Assembly: GCF_900538805.1 (NCBI RefSeq)
Contig: NZ_UPZP01000040.1
Location: 1-17,466 of the forward strand
Reading direction: 5' to 3'
DNA length: 17,466 bases
DNA from: an uncultured Dialister sp.
GTDB lineage: Bacteria; Bacillota; Negativicutes; Veillonellales; Dialisteraceae
In this document: positions 6,356 through 13,507 of the stretch, in pieces
Layout: each line of letters begins with the position of its first letter
How positions within the stretch are numbered: position 1 is the stretch's first letter
The notes under the pieces: model-generated
What the model was told of the DNA's origin: nothing
The model's input: only the letters and a program-made list of their open reading frames with translations
Database searches by the model: none
Program-made: the position numbers and the translations under genes

Positions 6356-7552
6356 ATGAACTTATCTGTACAAATTTTTATTTCCCTGGTCCTGTCCGTG
6401 GTGGTGGGCCTGGTGCTGGGGGACGGGGCGGCAGCTCCGGTGAAGACGTGGATTGCGCCTATCGGCACCATGTTTATTAACCTTATCAAAATGATGATTG
6501 TTCCGGTTGTTTTCTGTTCCCTGGTGGTGGGCATGACCTCCATGGGGGATATGAAGAAACTGGGCCGTATCGGCGTGAAGACGCTTTGCATTTATCTGGT
6601 GACCACGGCCATTGCCATTGTCATTGGCTTCGTGGTGGCCGGCGTGGTCCAGCCGGGCATCGGCATGGCCCTGCCTACGGATGCGGCGGCGCCGAAGGTG
6701 AAGGAAGCGCCCACCATTATGCAGGTCTTCGTGAATATGATTCCTGCCAACCCCATTGCCTCCATGGCGAAGGCGGACATTCTGCCGGTTATCATTTTCG
6801 CCCTTTTCGTAGGGGCCGGCATTGTATCCGTAGGCGGCAAACGGGCGGAAACGCTGATTACCTTCTTCGACGCCTCTGCGGAAGTGTGCTATAAGATTAT
6901 CGGCATGATTATGAAGACCGCCCCCGTCGGCGTATTCTGCCTCCTCCTTCCGGTGGTGGTGCAGAACGGCCCGAAGGTGCTGCTGCCCCTTCTTTCCGTC
7001 ATCATCTGCATGGCCGTGGGCAGCGTCATTCATGCGCTGTGCGTGTATTCTTCCATGACCACCATTGCCGCCCACATGAGTCCCCTGAAGTTCTTCCGGG
7101 GCATGTCGGAGGCCATGGCCATTGCCTTTACCACCTGCTCCTCCGCCGGCACCCTGCCTGTGAACATGCAGAACGTGCAGACGAAACTGGGTGTGAAGCG
7201 GGACATCGCTTCCTTCGTCCTGCCGCTGGGAGCTACCATTAACATGGACGGCACGGCGCTGTACATGGGCATCTGCTCCCTCTTCATTGCCAACGTATTC
7301 GGCATTCCCCTCACCATGGACCAGATGATGATGATCGTTTTGACCGGCACCCTGGCTTCCATCGGTACCGCCGGCGTGCCCGGTGCAGGGCTCATCATGC
7401 TGGCCATGGTGCTCCAGTCCGTGGGCCTTCCCATGGAAGGGCTGGCTCTGGTAGCCGGTATCGACAGGGTGCTGGATATGTTCCGTACCTGCCTCAACAT
7501 CACCGGCGACGCCGCTGTGGCAGTGGTGGTGAATGCTACGGAAAAGGAATAA
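6356..7552 (+). CDS. Dicarboxylate/acidic amino acid:cation symporter (DAACS, GltP/DctA family)
   Basis: Inner-membrane secondary transporter of the SLC1/GltPh fold, importing glutamate, aspartate or C4-dicarboxylates with Na+ or H+. The 398-residue protein has the serine-rich hairpin SSAGTLP at 262-268 (HP1), NMDGTALYMG beginning at Asn296 (TM7), GTAGVPGAG (HP2 gate) and DMFRTCLN in TM8. Asp374, Arg377, Thr378 and Asn381 fall at the spacing of GltPh Asp394, Arg397, Thr398 and Asn401. The retained arginine argues for an anionic substrate over a neutral amino acid. The ATG at 6356 lies 6 bp after GGGAGGG (6343-6349). It is somewhat short at the N-terminus compared with GltPh. No terminator is visible between it and the next riboswitch promoter, so read-through is possible. 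Confidence 0.93.
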   Translation: MNLSVQIFISLVLSVVVGLVLGDGAAAPVKTWIAPIGTMFINLIKMMIVPVVFCSLVVGMTSMGDMKKLGRIGVKTLCIYLVTTAIAIVIGFVVAGVVQPGIGMALPTDAAAPKVKEAPTIMQVFVNMIPANPIASMAKADILPVIIFALFVGAGIVSVGGKRAETLITFFDASAEVCYKIIGMIMKTAPVGVFCLLLPVVVQNGPKVLLPLLSVIICMAVGSVIHALCVYSSMTTIAAHMSPLKFFRGMSEAMAIAFTTCSSAGTLPVNMQNVQTKLGVKRDIASFVLPLGATINMDGTALYMGICSLFIANVFGIPLTMDQMMMIVLTGTLASIGTAGVPGAGLIMLAMVLQSVGLPMEGLALVAGIDRVLDMFRTCLNITGDAAVAVVVNATEKE

Positions 7553-7570
7553 TAAAGTCATAGAAGCATA

Positions 7571-7599
7571 TTGTTTATTTCTCCATGATAATTTATAAT
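7571..7599 (+). promoter_or_regulatory. Promoter of the second glycine riboswitch transcript
   Basis: TTGTTT (7571-7576) and TATAAT (7594-7599) with a 17-bp spacer. The predicted start near 7606 puts the aptamer almost at the 5' end of the RNA. Confidence 0.78.
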
Positions 7600-7617
7600 A
7601 GTGACAACTTCACAAGT

Positions 7618-7825
7618 GGATGATGCATGCGGAAAAAGACACTAAGGAAAACGCCGGTTTAATCGGCAGCGATTCCCCAGGGTCTGCCGAAGGAGTAACA
7701 CTATCAGGCGTTCATTGAACACGAAACTGCATGCGGACAAACTCTGGAGAGCCCCGGGCATTCCCGGGCGCCGAAGGTGCACAGGCCGGATTTCCGGCTG
7801 TAATCTCTCAGGCAAAAGGACAGAG
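7618..7825 (+). promoter_or_regulatory. Tandem glycine riboswitch 2 (divergent first aptamer, canonical second)
   Basis: It has the same architecture as the riboswitch at 3847-4034. Aptamer 1 is closed by GCATGC (7625-7630) with GCATGC (7729-7734); P2 is AGAC (7637-7640) with GTCT (7682-7685) and contains an extra GCCG..CGGC hairpin. The core GCCGAAGGAGTAA and the inserted GTTC..GAAC hairpin are conserved. Aptamer 2 runs from CTCTG (7743-7747) to CAGAG (7821-7825), with a CCCGGG/CCCGGG P2, GCCGAAGG, a GCCGGA/TCCGGC P3 and CTCTCAGGCAAAAGGACAG. It controls the symporter at 7967. Confidence 0.92.
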
Positions 7826-7890
7826 CCGGGTGGTGATTGAAACCAATGACCGCCGGCTCTGTTTTGTTTTACTGAGCCGGCGGTTTTATT
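7821..7890 (+). terminator. Riboswitch 2 expression platform: two mutually exclusive hairpins
   Basis: Hairpin A pairs CAGAGCCGG (7821-7829, whose CAGAG is also the P1 strand of aptamer 2) with CCGGCTCTG (7853-7861), has an inner GGT..ATTG/CAAT..ACC stem, and is followed by TTTTGTTTT. Hairpin B pairs ACCGCCGGCTC (7849-7859) with GAGCCGGCGGT (7874-7884) and is followed by TTTATT. They cannot coexist. By analogy with riboswitch 1, B is the terminator and A the antiterminator, which gives an OFF switch. However, A also looks like a terminator, so the logic is unsettled. Confidence 0.72.
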
Positions 7891-7966
7891 GTGGAGAGGA
7901 AGAATGGAAGCTTTTTAAAAGGAAATGCGGGTAGTGAATCTATAGGATTCAGGGGAGGTTGTTTCT

Positions 7967-9352
7967 ATGTTAGTAGATGTATTGAACCAAATCGACAGTA
8001 TCGTGTGGGGGCCCTGGCTCCTCATCCTTCTGGTGGGCACCGGCGTATTCCTGTCCTGTCGGCTGGGATTCCTGCAGGTCATGAAGCTGCCGAGGGCGCT
8101 GAAACTCATTTTCTTCGCAAGAAACAAGGGGGACGGGGACATTGATTCCTTCAAGGCCCTCTGCACCGCCCTGGCAGCCACCGTGGGCACCGGCAACATC
8201 GTAGGCGTGGCCACCGCCATCAAACTCGGCGGCCCGGGGGCCCTCTTCTGGATGTGGCTGGCCGCCTTCTTCGGCATGGCCACCAAATTCTCCGAAGGCT
8301 GCCTGGCCGTGAAATTCCGGCAGGTGGACGACCAGGGAAATATTGCCGGCGGTCCTATGTACTACATTGAAATGGGACTTGGCAAGAAATGGAAACCCCT
8401 GGCTGTGGCCTTTGCCCTCTTCGGCATTATGACCGCCATGCTGGGTAGCGGCACCACCACCCAGATGAACGCCATCATTTCCTCCGTGAACGCAGGATTC
8501 GGCGTTTCCACCTACATCACCTGCGCCATCGTCACCATCCTGGTAGCCATCATCACCTTCGGCGGCCTCCAGTCCATTTCCAAGGCCGCCTCCAAAATCG
8601 TACCGGCCATGGCAGTCATCTACTTTATTGTCACTGTCATTTTCCTTATCATGAACGCCTCTGAACTGCCCCATGCGGTGGGTGAAGTCATCAGCGGCGC
8701 TTTCAACGGCACCGCAGCTGCCGGCGGCTTCGCCGGCGCCGGCATTATGCTCACCATCCGGAGCGGCATCGCCAGAGGCCTCTACTCCAACGAATCCGGC
8801 CTGGGCAGCGCCCCCATCGTAGCCGCCGCCGCTAAAACCAAGTGGCCTGCGGAACAGGGCCTCATTTCCATGACCGGCACCTTCATCGACACCATCATCA
8901 TCTGCACATTAACCGGCCTCACCATCATCGTATCCGGCGTATGGACCGGCACCACCAACGGCGCCGAAATGACCCAGGCCGCCTTTGCCACCACCTACGG
9001 GAGCCTGGCCCCCTTCATCCTCACCATCTCCCTCACCCTCTTCGCTTTCACCACCATCATCGGCTGGAACTACTACGGCGAACGGTGCTGGGAATACCTC
9101 TTCGGCACAAAGACCATCAAACTCTACCGCATCGGCTACATCGCCATCCTGGCCTCCGCTGTCTTCCTCAAGCTCGAAGCCATCTGGTCCCTGGCGGACA
9201 TCGTGAACGGCCTCATGGCCATCCCGAACCTCATCGCCCTTCTGGGCCTCTCCGGCGTCATTACGGCAGAAACCAAGAAATACTTCAACCATCTGGCCAT
9301 CAGGGATGCCAAACTGAAAGCCTACAAAGCAAGAAGAATAGGAAAGAAATAA
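7967..9352 (+). CDS. Alanine/glycine:cation symporter (AGCS family), second paralogue
   Basis: Inner-membrane cation-coupled glycine/alanine importer of 461 residues. It shows the AGCS signature: WGPWLLILLVGTGVF near the N-terminus, GTGNIVGVATA from residue 74 then GGPGALFWMW, the family hallmark GGPMYYIEMG, SNESGLGSAP, and GWNYYGERCWEYLFG near the C-terminus. The ATG at 7967 follows AGGGGAGG (7951-7958) by 8 bp. In place of the GIGNMTQ segment of its paralogue at 4150 it has GSGTTTQ (residues 160-166), a difference in a substrate-proximal region. A glycine riboswitch in its leader suggests glycine is a ligand of the transporter. The intrinsic terminator begins right at the stop codon. Confidence 0.93.
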   Translation: MLVDVLNQIDSIVWGPWLLILLVGTGVFLSCRLGFLQVMKLPRALKLIFFARNKGDGDIDSFKALCTALAATVGTGNIVGVATAIKLGGPGALFWMWLAAFFGMATKFSEGCLAVKFRQVDDQGNIAGGPMYYIEMGLGKKWKPLAVAFALFGIMTAMLGSGTTTQMNAIISSVNAGFGVSTYITCAIVTILVAIITFGGLQSISKAASKIVPAMAVIYFIVTVIFLIMNASELPHAVGEVISGAFNGTAAAGGFAGAGIMLTIRSGIARGLYSNESGLGSAPIVAAAAKTKWPAEQGLISMTGTFIDTIIICTLTGLTIIVSGVWTGTTNGAEMTQAAFATTYGSLAPFILTISLTLFAFTTIIGWNYYGERCWEYLFGTKTIKLYRIGYIAILASAVFLKLEAIWSLADIVNGLMAIPNLIALLGLSGVITAETKKYFNHLAIRDAKLKAYKARRIGKK

Positions 9353-9381
9353 AAGAAACCGGGCTGCGGCCCGGTTTCTTT
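9353..9381 (+). terminator. Intrinsic terminator after the second AGCS symporter
   Basis: GAAACCGGGC (9355-9364) pairs with GCCCGGTTTC (9369-9378) around a TGCG loop and is followed by TTT. Confidence 0.9.
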
Positions 9382-9546
9382 ATGGAGACACTGGCGGCGG
9401 GAAATTGTATTCCCGAAGGCAGGCGGGTTCAGAAGGTTCAAAAGGTTCAGAAGGTTCAGAGGGGAAGGTATCGCCGCGTTGCGGCGATGAGTTTTTATAA
9501 TGCCGCCGCAGGCGGCAGCGAAAACCATACAACCGCGCCTGCGGCA

Positions 9547-9635
9547 TCGGTCGGGCGATTCATTGGAAGGTCCTTTTATGTGCAGGCTAAGGACCAACTT
9601 CGCCCGACTTGGAGACCCTATGCAGGGTCCCCACA
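9547..9635 (+). repeat. 89-nt three-stem element, copy A
   Basis: P1: GTCGGGCGA (9550-9558) with TCGCCCGAC (9600-9608). P2: GGTCC (9569-9573) with GGACC (9591-9595), loop TTTTATGTGCAGGCTAA. P3: GGAGACCC (9611-9618) with GGGTCCCC (9625-9632), one mismatch, loop TATGCA. It starts with TCGG and ends with CACA. It interrupts a hairpin module, ACAACCGCGCC..TGGAAATGCACCCC, whose uninterrupted form is at about 337-371 (reverse strand). Confidence 0.75.
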
Positions 9636-9709
9636 ATGGAAATGCACCCCTATCCCTGCCTACGGCGGTACTTCTCCTAAAGGGAAGCATGTCACTGGAT
9701 TCTCAGACA

Positions 9710-9798
9710 TCGGGCCGGATGCCCAAAGGTAAGCGCCTTTATGGGCAGGCTAGGCGCCTACTTATCCGGCCTTGCGTATTCTATGCAGAATACGCACC
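9710..9798 (+). repeat. 89-nt three-stem element, copy C
   Basis: P1: GGCCGGAT (9713-9720) with ATCCGGCC (9764-9771). P2: GTA and GCGCC (9729-9737) with GGCGC and TAC (9753-9761), loop TTTATGGGCAGGCTA. P3: TGCGTATTC (9773-9781) with GAATACGCA (9788-9796), loop TATGCA. All three stems differ in sequence from copy A yet pair fully. The copy lies between CTGGATTC (9695-9702) and GAATCCAG (9811-9818), the arms of a 45-nt palindromic unit. Confidence 0.75.
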
Positions 9799-9917
9799 TA
9801 CGGTCCCTACGAATCCAGTTCCTTTGCCACCCCGGAGGGGGAAGTCTGCTCTACGCTCAGCTTCTAAACTCACAAGCAACTCAAGGCATAGCGCCGCTAA
9901 AACCTCCACCTAAAGGT

Positions 9918-9970
9918 GAAACGACTCACTATGATTTGCGCGTTGCTTCGCTCCTTCAAATCATGTTCGC
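9918..9970 (-). repeat. 45-nt palindromic unit, copy 3
   Basis: On the minus strand: GCGAAC, arm ATGATTTG (9957-9964), core AAGGAGCGAAGCAACG, arm CAAATCAT (9931-9938), then AGTGAGTCGTTTC. Core and flanks match the unit at 540-660, while the arms differ and still pair. Confidence 0.7.
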
Positions 9971-10351
9971 TGTGCACCCCTCCGGGGGAGGTGCCGTAGG
10001 CAGAAGGGGTGCATTTCCACGCGCGTCAGCGCAGTTGTATGGTTTTTCCTGCAGAATGGCATTTATTGATGACTGTCTCAAATGCTCTGCACACCAAGAT
10101 TCTTCACTGCGTTTAGAAAGACGATGCTGGGCGGGAAGGCAAAATCCGTAACGCCCTTGCCTCCCCCTGCTTGTCAGGGGGGAGGGGGACCGCGCAAGCG
10201 GTGGAAGGGGGCCGCCAAACGGCGGCATATAATACTCATCGCCCGCAGGGCGATACCTTCCCCTCTGAACCCTTTGAACCTTCTGAACCCTCTGAACCCG
10301 GCCGCGCAGCGGCCGCCATTCTGCCCTTTCCTCGCAAGTCCCCAAGTGTTA

Positions 10352-10360
10352 TGCTATACA
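10352..10360 (+). promoter_or_regulatory. Probable extended -10 promoter of thiW
   Basis: TGC followed by TATACA (10355-10360), 27 bp before the ATG. No good -35 is visible at the expected distance. I find no TPP riboswitch between repeat block 4 and the gene. Confidence 0.45.
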
Positions 10361-10386
10361 TAAATCTACCAAATCAGGAGGAAGCC

Positions 10387-10896
10387 ATGAATTACGCAGA
10401 AGACAAACCATTTCGGAAATGGGTGCTGGCGGCTCTTTTGACGGGGGCGGCGGTGCTCCTTTCCCCGCTTTTTTCTTTTCCCCTGGGGGTGACCAGGGCT
10501 TTTCCACTGCAGCACATGATTAATATTTTTCTGGCGGTGCTCTGCGGCAGCCGGTACAGCACGTCGGCAGCGTTCTGCACGTCGGTGATTCGGAATCTTC
10601 TGGGCACCGGAAGCCTTCTGGCCTTTCCGGGCTCCATGATCGGAGCCTTCCTGTCGGGGTTCCTCTACAGTCGTCTTCACACCCTGTGGGCGGCGGTGCT
10701 GGGGGAATTCGTGGGCACCTCCATCATCGGCGGCCTGGTTTCCTATCCCATAGCAGCCCTCTTCATGGGTTCCTCCAAGGGCGCCCTCTTCTATGTATCC
10801 CTCTTTTCCATTTCCTGCGGCGCCGGCTGTGTCATTGCCTATGTGGTTTTGAAGAGCGCCCGTATAATTCAAACAGAATTCATCAAAATGAGATAA
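10387..10896 (+). CDS. thiW: ThiW-family ECF transporter S component (thiamine-precursor uptake)
   Basis: Substrate-binding membrane subunit (S component) of an energy-coupling-factor transporter. ThiW proteins are thought to import the thiazole precursor of thiamine, using ECF ATPase and EcfT subunits shared with other S components and encoded elsewhere. The 169-residue protein has about five membrane helices and ThiW-type segments: LQHMINIFLAVLCG, the IRNLLGTGSLLAFPGSM loop and LGEFVGTSIIGGL. The ATG at 10387 follows AGGAGGA (10377-10383) closely. It forms a single-gene unit ending in a terminator at 10968. Most ThiW genes have a TPP riboswitch or lie beside thiamine salvage genes; neither is seen here, so its regulation is unclear. 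Confidence 0.85.
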   Translation: MNYAEDKPFRKWVLAALLTGAAVLLSPLFSFPLGVTRAFPLQHMINIFLAVLCGSRYSTSAAFCTSVIRNLLGTGSLLAFPGSMIGAFLSGFLYSRLHTLWAAVLGEFVGTSIIGGLVSYPIAALFMGSSKGALFYVSLFSISCGAGCVIAYVVLKSARIIQTEFIKMR

Positions 10897-10967
10897 AAAG
10901 TGGTTCCTGAATGAAATCGAAGCGCCTTTGGAGCGGATTCAAAAAGGAAGAACATGGAAATTTTCTC

Positions 10968-10996
10968 AAAAGAGACCGTCGGTGGTCTCTTTTTTT
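10968..10996 (+). terminator. Intrinsic terminator after thiW
   Basis: AAAAGAGACC (10968-10977) pairs with GGTCTCTTTT (10984-10993) and is followed by more T. It lies about 70 bp after the stop codon. Confidence 0.92.
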
Positions 10997-11068
10997 ATGG
11001 ATGCTATATGCTTTTTAGTACGGAAAACAGGCTATCCTTGCTATTTTATCATCAGGTGCTAATTCCTA

Positions 11069-11098
11069 TTGACAGACTGATTCAATACGGGGTATAAT
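11069..11098 (+). promoter_or_regulatory. Strong promoter of the SLH porin
   Basis: Consensus TTGACA (11069-11074) and consensus TATAAT (11093-11098), with an 18-bp spacer. The leader of about 100 nt is AT-rich and ends in a small hairpin, GAGCTT (11177-11182) with AAGCTC (11188-11193), just before the ribosome binding site GGGGAGAG. This is consistent with an abundant outer-membrane protein. Confidence 0.88.
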
Positions 11099-11205
11099 GT
11101 TTTAGTTTCATAAGCTAAAAATCATTCAATTTCATACTATCGTTTTAAAAATAAAAATCCATTTGAGAATTTAAGAGAGCTTACCGAAAGCTCCGGGGAG
11201 AGAAA

Positions 11206-13038
11206 ATGAGACACTGCCTTCTGAAAACCGCCATGGCCGCCCTGTTTGCGACCGCCGCTTTTACCGTTTCCGCCGCCAATCCTTTTGCCGATGTGGATAC
11301 ATCCTCCTGGGCCTACCAGGCCGTATCCCAGCTGTCCGACCAGGGCGTGGTGGACGGCTATCCCGATGGCACCTTCAAGGGAGATAAGAATGTGAGCCGC
11401 TACGAACTGGCCCAGATCATCGCCCGCCTCATGGCAAAGGAAGACAGCCTCAATGACAGCCAGAAAGCCATGGTGCAGAAGCTGTCTGCTGAATACGCCG
11501 ACGACCTTCAGAACCTGGGCGTCCGGGTGAAGGAACTGGAAAAGAAGACAGGAAACCTCTCCACCATTACGGAACTCCGGGTGCAGGACATTCCCCGCTA
11601 TGACAATGTATATAAGGACAGCAAATCCAGCCACGACGAACTGAGCCTTCGGGTGCGCATCAACACCATGGCCAATGTAAACGACAGAAGCACCGTGTAC
11701 AGCCAGCTGGAAACCACCATGAGCATGAACGGCTCCACTCCCTTCGACCCGAACCGCCAGGACTGGTCCAGCCGCGAAAGCAGCGACGCCGATAAAACAA
11801 GGACCGGCTACGGCGATGGCGACTTCCACATGAACCGCCTGTGGGCTACCTACCACTTCGGAAAGAAACAGGATACCTCCAAGCTCCCCTTCGGTCCCTC
11901 CAAAAACCTCATCGGCATTGGCCAGTTCCCCGTTAAAATGGGTGTCACCGGCTACACCTACGACGGCCAGTTCAAAGGCGCCTTCATCTCCTTCGGCGAC
12001 TACCGCCAGGGCGGCCGTTTCACCATCGCCCATGGCCGCGCTACGGATATCAACTATAACTATACCCGCCCCATGATTCATGGTATGGATATCAAAGGCT
12101 CCGGCAGCAATGCAGGTCTCATTTCCGCCGTTCTTTCCGCAGAAAATGGGGAATTTAACCAGGCCATCAATCGCGTTACCGGGGGAAATGCAGCTGCCAG
12201 AGAAGCTGTGATTAATAGCATTGTAGATAATGTGGAACATATTAAATCTCTTCCGGCTTCTGTGCAGGAGGGGGCTATGAAGCAGGCTGTAGGCACACTG
12301 GCTGGACAGCTGAAGGTGGATCCAACGACCATCATGGGTACGTTGACTAAAATTAACAGCATGTCTGCTGGCGGTATGACCATTAATAATGGCACTGCCG
12401 TATTTATGCAGAATGAAGACTGGGGCAGCGACCAGGATGTGCCGGTGACCTATGCTTCCTACATTTTCAAGAAACCGAAGCAGTGGGAATTCCATGCCTA
12501 CGGCATGACTGCCAACGGTCCGGTAGGCAAAATCTGCAAGGCCTACGGTTTTGCCGGCGCCTACTACGTAACCCCCATGTGGCATGTACAGGGCGAATTC
12601 GTCAAGAATATGCGCAAGCTCCCTCTGAATGAAGAACGGCCCTACAGCTTCAACTACGGCCTTCACTACGGCACCGCCGATATTCTCCAGGGCGGCTCCT
12701 TCGAAGTGGGTCTGGACTACGTATACAGCCAGGCAGGCAGCTACTTCGGCGGCTCCTCCAATGACATTGTGGACCAGTACATGGGCCATGTATACAAGAA
12801 CTGGCATGGCATGAAGAACGTACCGGCCTACATTGCCGATGTGCTGGAAGATAAGGCAAACGGCACCTACTCTTCCAATAAGAACTACGGCGGCGCTAAA
12901 TTCTTCCTGGCCAAAGCCTCTTTCGTCCCCATGAGAGGCCTCATCATTGATGCGGAATACGGCTTCAATGCCAAAGACATGGGTGGACGGAAAATGGACA
13001 ACATGTTCATGCTGAAAGCTACGGCATACATTAAATAA
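11206..13038 (+). CDS. S-layer-homology outer-membrane porin (OmpM-like)
   Basis: Outer-membrane beta-barrel porin of diderm Firmicutes, in which a periplasmic SLH domain binds polyamine-modified peptidoglycan and tethers the membrane. The 610-residue protein has a signal peptide (about 1-23, ending VSA-A), one SLH domain (about 25-76: NPFADVDTSSWAYQAV, DGYPDGTFKGDKNVSRYELA), a short coiled-coil linker (about 80-120) and a long barrel rich in alternating aromatic strands to the C-terminus (MLKATAYIK). Residues about 305-400 interrupt the barrel pattern: they are alanine-rich, predicted helical and encoded with more AT-rich codons than the flanks, suggesting a large inserted loop or plug. The ATG at 11206 lies just after GGGGAGAG. 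It is flanked by a consensus promoter and a terminator, so it is monocistronic. Confidence 0.93.
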   Translation: MRHCLLKTAMAALFATAAFTVSAANPFADVDTSSWAYQAVSQLSDQGVVDGYPDGTFKGDKNVSRYELAQIIARLMAKEDSLNDSQKAMVQKLSAEYADDLQNLGVRVKELEKKTGNLSTITELRVQDIPRYDNVYKDSKSSHDELSLRVRINTMANVNDRSTVYSQLETTMSMNGSTPFDPNRQDWSSRESSDADKTRTGYGDGDFHMNRLWATYHFGKKQDTSKLPFGPSKNLIGIGQFPVKMGVTGYTYDGQFKGAFISFGDYRQGGRFTIAHGRATDINYNYTRPMIHGMDIKGSGSNAGLISAVLSAENGEFNQAINRVTGGNAAAREAVINSIVDNVEHIKSLPASVQEGAMKQAVGTLAGQLKVDPTTIMGTLTKINSMSAGGMTINNGTAVFMQNEDWGSDQDVPVTYASYIFKKPKQWEFHAYGMTANGPVGKICKAYGFAGAYYVTPMWHVQGEFVKNMRKLPLNEERPYSFNYGLHYGTADILQGGSFEVGLDYVYSQAGSYFGGSSNDIVDQYMGHVYKNWHGMKNVPAYIADVLEDKANGTYSSNKNYGGAKFFLAKASFVPMRGLIIDAEYGFNAKDMGGRKMDNMFMLKATAYIK

Positions 13039-13053
13039 TCGAATTGTGGCATG

Positions 13054-13084
13054 AAAAAACCGGATGAGAAATCATCCGGTTTTT
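13054..13084 (+). terminator. Intrinsic terminator after the porin gene
   Basis: ACCGGATGA (13059-13067) pairs with TCATCCGGT (13072-13080) around a GAAA loop, with an A run before it and TTTT after it. Confidence 0.95.
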
Positions 13085-13507
13085 CTGTTGGCAGACATAT
13101 TCCCGAAGGAACCGGCGGCCAATGGCCGCAGAGGGGAGAATGGGGTAGAAGTAAATAACGGTATTCCCGAAAGCAAAAGGGTTCAGGCGCCTTTGGCGCC
13201 CGGGTTCAAGCCGCCATTGGGCTCACGCCCTTGGCGGCTCCGGTTCCGCCCACAGAGCGGGCTGGTTCAGAGGGCAGTTTTATATGCCGCCGCCGACAGG
13301 CGGCTATATACTCATCGCCCGAAGGGCGATACCACAACCCTTTGAACCCTCTGAACCTTTTGAACCCTCTGAACCCTCACGCCCAAAGGGCGTGTCCAAT
13401 GGCGATACCACCACCCTCAGGCCCGCAGGGCCTATCAAACTTTAGAACCTTAAGAACCTTCGGCCCTTTAGGGCTGTCAACCTTCAGCGCCCAAAGGGCG
13501 CTGAACC
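13085..13507. repeat. Intergenic repeat mosaic, block 5 (no gene)
   Basis: A chain of small hairpins separated by 9-bp-type spacers: GGCGCC..GGCGCC (about 13188-13203), GCCGCC..GGCGGC, ATCGCCC GAA GGGCGAT (about 13314-13331), a reversed 9-bp array (13337-13378), CACGCCC AAA GGGCGTG, AGGCCC GCA GGGCCT followed by ATCAAACTTTAGAAC, and AGCGCCC AAA GGGCGCT (about 13486-13502). The last hairpin is just past the stop of brnQ and could stop its minus-strand transcript, but it has no U tract. No gene is credible here. Confidence 0.78.

Larger units (their letters stand above)
9382..10340. repeat. Intergenic repeat mosaic, block 4 (no gene)
   Basis: This is the longest mosaic. It holds a 9-bp array (about 9424-9462), ATCGCC and GCCGCC hairpins, two copies of an 88-89 nt three-stem element (9547-9635 and 9710-9798), a CCCCGGAGGGGGAA module (9830-9843), a 45-nt palindromic unit (9918-9970), a degenerate copy of the inverted-repeat element (about 10050-10141) and reversed 9-bp arrays (about 10258-10300). 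Several open frames over 100 codons cross it on both strands. They are composed of these repeats, lack ribosome binding sites and show no domain, so I do not call them genes. Confidence 0.8.

Noticed and set aside
7904..7918. Four-codon leader peptide between riboswitch 2 and the symporter
   Set aside because: An ATG with a weak GAGAGGA site starts a four-codon frame, but its length and lack of any regulatory codon run make it indistinguishable from chance.
8842..9732. Plus-strand open frame of 296 codons overlapping the second symporter
   Set aside because: It is an out-of-frame shadow of the AGCS gene that runs through a terminator into repeats, with an abnormal His/Arg-rich composition.
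9322..10345. Several open frames of 93-137 codons on both strands in block 4
   Set aside because: They cross inverted repeats and three-stem elements, overlap each other in several frames and lack start signals. High GC content keeps stop codons rare.
10897..10967. Small gene or regulatory RNA between thiW and its terminator
   Set aside because: Only a trailing segment with no open frame or stable fold beyond the terminator hairpin.
11137..12807. Minus-strand open frame of 556 codons opposite the porin gene
   Set aside because: Antisense shadow. The plus frame has a signal peptide, SLH domain, promoter and terminator, while the minus frame has none of these.
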